Positions 59,501 through 64,000 of a stretch of DNA of 64,000 nucleotides are shown here, in pieces (the first letter of the stretch is position 1; each line of letters starts with the position of its first letter). The translations under genes and the position numbers were made by a program. Below the pieces are notes generated by a model. The model did not search any database and was not told the DNA's origin. It saw only the letters and a program-made list of their open reading frames with translations. Origin of the DNA: Campylorhamphus procurvoides (lineage: Eukaryota; Chordata; Aves; Passeriformes; Dendrocolaptidae); the NCBI GenBank assembly GCA_013396655.1, contig WBMV01003161.1, positions 4,190,415 through 4,254,414 of the forward strand, in the 5' to 3' direction.

Positions 59501-62500
59501 CTTGGGAAAAGGAGCAACAGTGCCTACTGACCCCATGGAGTTTGGTGACCCTACAAGGTTGGCTTTGGGAAGATGGAGCAAGAGCACCAATGAAAAAGCA
59601 ACATTTCTCGTATCAGCTATCTGGTCATCATGTCCCCTCTATCTGAGGGCATGGTGACCTGACAAATGGGAACATGAGCTGCTCCCAGAGTCATCTCAGC
59701 AGATGAGGCACCGTTAGAAATTCCACTTTGTAGACAAGAAATGGGGTGCTGAGGAAGCAGCAATCCATGGCTAGAGAAAATCTGCAACCTGAGGCTGGCC
59801 TAAATCTTCAGGTCTTCTTTTACAGCTCTTGATGTGAAATGTGACTATTTTGAAGACAAACCCCTTTGGTTCTTGAACCTACCACCTACAACTGGTGAAG
59901 GCTCACATTCCACAGACCTGTTACATGTTTAAAGGGCTGTTTGGACATACCCACAGCACACTTTAGCAGTGCTTCTCCAACACACCAGGCAGAAGCAGAA
60001 TGGCTCTGCTTTACCTGGGGATTTACTGCAGAGCAAAACATGGCTATTCACAGTTGATTCAATGCTTGAAGGATCCCAGCTCCTTCCTCGCAACAACAGA
60101 CTTATTTCTAACATGCTCCCTTTCTTCCTGTTCACACAAAAGTCAGCTTAGCCGTATTAGTTGTGGGTTTTTAGCATGTCTGAGTACAGCAGTGAAGTTT
60201 AAGGCTTGTTATCACAGCCTGGTGTGCTGATACAGAGATACATGGGACCACAAGAAAAATAAAGTATCCAAATAACGATAAAGACATGACAAATCTGCAA
60301 AAGCAAAAAAGCTGAGGTTGAAAAGCTGTCATTCCATTTCCTCAAAACATAAACTACACCTCACATGATAGATCCGAAGAGCCATGGGAAGGAAAAGTAA
60401 AAGATTTATTTTTGCTCTTCTAAAGTGAGGATGTTTTGAGGAATCAAACTCTTACAGCTGATGGTGCAAGACTGGAGAAACTCCCTGTAGACCTGGCCAA
60501 GTTTTTCAGACCTTCAACAAGAGGAAGGTAAAAACATAATGCATAGGCCATGAAACACGATTTTTAAAACATAAAAAGGCCATGTGTTTTAATGCTGAAC
60601 TTGACAGAAGGGAAGAGCATCTTTTACCTGCTGTGGGTGCCATGATGCTACTCCAAGCCTAACAGCTATGACAACTTGTGCCCTGCGTGGGAGATGATCA
60701 ATGTCCTGGCACTGTGCTTGCCTTGTCTCTTTTGGATGCAGAGCACACACACAAAACCTCTCCAGGTGGCTGGCTTAGACCCACTACAGCACTGCTCTCC
60801 GAGTTAAAAGAAAAACCAAAGAAAAGAAAGTACTGTGGAGGGACAATTAAGGTGGACAAAACACAACAACCCCTTTGCTGTCCCTCAGGAAGCTGTAGGA
60901 ACACTATGCACATGAAACATGAGAATTACTATTCCTTACTGAACTGCCATAATTATGTGTGAATATTGCTATATACAAGTAGTAAATCTCATGAGAGCGT
61001 ATTATTAAATTACTGGAAACATCCTTTTTTTCCCTTCTTCATCTAATCCTTTTTGCTCATTTCACTCACAGTGCTTCCACCTAATTAATCTGCTACATAA
61101 TAAGCATTCTATACAAATTCCTTGAGAGCCCTTAGAGAACTGCTTTAAAATAGGAAATTGTAAAAACCCATTAAAATTACATCATTGCAGAGACTATACA
61201 CACTTTAGTCTGCCATGAAGTGGATGAATCTACAAGAAGCACTACTGAAAAAAACCCTCTTGCTGTTAAAAGTCTATCAAAAATATGGGGCCTTAAGTAC
61301 TTTTTTTTTGTAATTACACCCAGTTTACAGGGTAAATTTCCACTTTTTATTGAAAAATAAAACACTAGGAGAAAACATCTCAGAATTACTGCCTCAGTGC
61401 TCCAGGAGCTCAGCAGCTCCCTGCCTGGCTCCCTTCTCTCAGCTCCCATTCCTCATGGCACACCGAAAGCAAACTGCAGGCACTTGTCAAGGAAAGCAAG
61501 ATTTGCACACTGTTGGAGAAAAATCATTGCAATCTTCAACCAGCTTTCTTTGAAGAGGGTATAAAACTGAATTAAGCAGAGAGATCTTTGGGAAAGTGTT
61601 TGATACCTGTAAGCAGGGGATTCATCATCATTGTATCAAATAGATATCAAACATGACTCACCCTAAACTTGCTTTCTTACTGCTTTGGTTCATCAGATGT
61701 TCCCAAATAAAGTGAAATAAATAATCAACCCTCTCAACAAACAGGCTCTAAGTTAGTAGATCTTTGCTTATCTTGTCTCAAATTATCTGCTTATTGCAAA
61801 AGAGGGAGCTGAGGAAAGCACACAGCGGGGTTTGACTGAGACAGAGTTAATGGTTCAGAGAGTGCCTCGCAAGGTATTTAAAGAAAAAGTGTTTGCAGTA
61901 GCAGCTGAAAGGCAAAACACACAATGACTCACTTGGCAAACAAGGCTGAGGAGCACAAGGGGCACAAACGGCAGCGCCAGTGCCCAGCACTGATTTACAG
62001 CCAGGCAGACACAGCCCACGGGGAGCTGGGATCCTGCTGGGAAAAGACTCCAAGGGTATCCACGTGTGGGCACTTAAAAAGTTCACTTGCATGGAAAAGG
62101 AAAAAAATTAACTACAGTCCTGCCTACAACAGGCACCAGATGGATGCCCTGAGAGTGAATCCTCTGGTGACCCACCACCTTTTTTGTATCACCCACTGAT
62201 ACAGGTGTAAGGAGATCCCTGGGGGCTGAAAGAGGCATCCAGACTGGGCTCCCATCTTTGGATGCTGCATGAGACCAACATGGATGTGCCACCTGTAAGA
62301 CATCCCCAATCCCAATGGCCCTGGAAAGGATTTTCCAAGCTCCTGTTAGGGGCTGGCACCCATGAGCTGGGCTCCATTCCTGCCCAAAGAAACACTTTGA
62401 ACCCTGACACTTCTCCAGGGTGCCAACCTGAGAGAAGAGAATAGAAACAACCAGGAGATTTGATCCAAACTTGTCTTCCTGCTCCAACTCCAGTCCTGGA

Positions 62501-64000
62501 CATGGCCACACCTGGAGTTTTGGTCACATGAACCTGGTGAGATTTCCAAAAACAGGCTGGACGAGCTGCCTCCAACAAATCTCACGTGTGCCCTGTTCCT
62601 AAAGGTACCTTAATCTTGGGGTTAAGCAGCAGAGTGAGCAGGTGCTTTGCTATCAGACAAGTATTAACTCCTTTCCAATGGAGCTATTTTATAGCACTGC
62701 CCACATTATTGTTTCCACATTCATTTCTACCATGAGATTTTCCAGTTTGTCTGGCAAAATAGAAAACACTACCCAAAAACCTAACAGTGAGCACTCACTC
62801 TTAGGAGCAAATTGTTAATACTGGCTTTCTGCACCTAGACCAAGAACTTCATTTTTCTGAAGTAGAATTTTTAAATTCAGGAGTTTCTGAACCAATTACT
62901 CCGTAGCCTCAGTTGCAGGGCTATCTCTCACACAGACCTTTTCCTTTTACAAACTGCCTTTATCACCCACCTAACGATAAACCCCAGTGCCTTGCACATG
63001 TCAGCTATCAGGAATTCATTATTTTGTCTGTGTTATGTTATACCAGTCGGGAGTTATCTTTGCAGCCCACAGGCCAGAACCAAAATCAAATGCGTCAGCT
63101 ATTTAAAGAAAATAAAAGCCCTCCTCCAGAAATTTAATTAACTTTCAGGGAGCATGGCTGGGTTTCAGTGCTGGAAATGGTATTGGAGAAAATACAAGCC
63201 AAGATTATCAGTCAGAAAATAAACTTTTTTTGTTAAGGTTACTTTCCTTATATAGTCCCTGTTGCTAACCTGATTTTAATAAATGTTTTTCCAGTGTCAA
63301 AAGGACAGCATTTAGGACTTCTCAGTTATAAAATTCTTCATCAAGCTTCAAAGGAAAATAACACTATTGTACAGCATTTTTGAGAGTGGATGCTGAGTCT
63401 TTAAATTAAATACAACTATATCATTTACTTCCCAAGGAGGCAAGGCTTAGTATGTTGCAAATTTACATGATGAATAATTAACAGATTGCCAAGACATCAG
63501 GTTTCTTTAAAACTTAAATAAAATTCATATCATAAACAGAATATGGACTATGTTCCCCAAAACTGAGTCATGTCAAAAGCAGTAACTTGAATCAGATTCC
63601 CTTTTTTAAACCCTTGCATAGAGTTTAAAAGCCAAGATTTTGTAAAATGAGGCTTGCAGATTTTTCTGTTCCATTCATAAACAGGAGAGTGGAGGAGTGC
63701 AATTAACTCACGCGGAGTTTCAAAACTCCAATCAATGACTAATACTTGCTCAGGGATCTTATTGCAAGAGCTGGACAAAAAGTGCTGGGAACTCATCAGA
63801 GCAGTCAACTGGAAGCCGTGAGTCGTGAAAAGCAAACACGAGCAAGCACTACATCCTTCCTCTTGAGCAAAGTGTGCCCAGCACTGCACAGGGAAGCAGA
63901 GAGGCAGGAATTTGGAGCAGCCCAGCCTTGCTGGGAACAGCAGAGCTGTAGGACCCTCTGGAGGAACCACTCTGCCCATGGCAGCCCTGACACTGTCCCA
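53503..64000 (-). other. FRMD4B: FRMD4B intron continuing past the right edge
   Basis: About 10.5 kb with no FRMD4B exon that I can identify and no other gene. It contains a CR1 tail in + orientation (55078-55175) and an A/G homopolymer stretch at about 58806-58820. The first half of human FRMD4B is known to have very long introns, which fits. Confidence 0.7.
55078..55175 (+). mobile_element. CR1 LINE 3'-end fragment (+ orientation)
   Basis: CTTGAGCAACCTGACCTGC, then GGAGCAAGAGGTTCAGCCTG, ATGACTTCCTAAAGTCCCTT, CCAGCCTCAGTCACAGCCTC. This follows the CR1 3' end (TGAGCAACCTG..., GATGATCTTTAAGGTCCCTT, CCAACCCAAAC). It is more diverged than the other two copies and lies opposite to FRMD4B transcription. 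Confidence 0.75.

Noticed and set aside
1..64000. CRISPR arrays, tRNA or rRNA genes, prokaryotic operons, intact retroviral genes
   Set aside because: No regularly spaced direct repeats, no tRNA-like box pattern, no intact 5S gene, and no gag/pol-like translation was seen on reading both strands.

Overview
The window is vertebrate nuclear DNA, most likely from a bird. The evidence is spliced genes with GT-AG introns, 5'-truncated CR1 LINE tails in the avian style, few other interspersed repeats, and the gene order ARL6IP5 - LMOD3 - FRMD4B, which I know from human 3p14.1. The species cannot be named from the sequence.

Layout. Positions 1-9445 hold the 3' part of ARL6IP5 on the + strand: intron 1, coding exons 2 and 3, and a 1.6 kb 3'UTR. 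Exon 1 lies to the left of the window. A convergent gap of about 1.9 kb follows. LMOD3 lies on the - strand with all three coding exons (16833-16537, 14810-13431, 11863-11837), giving a 567-residue leiomodin. Its last exon has only nine codons including the stop and is easy to miss. A 9.2 kb spacer (16834-26054) follows and should contain the LMOD3 promoter. From 26055 to the right edge is the 3' two-thirds of FRMD4B on the - strand. I could place sixteen coding exons (53502 down to 27654). Their splice phases agree throughout, and they encode 841 complete codons plus a stop. The N-terminal FERM exons lie beyond the right edge, and 53503-64000 is intron with no exon I could find.

The three genes are not a functional unit. 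ARL6IP5 is an ER membrane protein of the PRA1 family, LMOD3 is a muscle actin-filament nucleator, and FRMD4B is a FERM scaffold that binds cytohesins. The grouping is conserved synteny.

The main points to follow up are: a CpG-rich patch with a near-perfect minus-strand splice donor inside the largest FRMD4B intron (possible internal promoter, 42370-43100); a second donor 36 bases past the largest FRMD4B exon that would insert 12 residues in frame; a 197-codon open read-through from LMOD3 exon 2 into intron 2; a 5S-rRNA-like SINE fragment at 18732-18832; and a MIR-like fragment at 12125-12200. I found no CRISPR array, operon, prokaryotic element, tRNA or rRNA gene.
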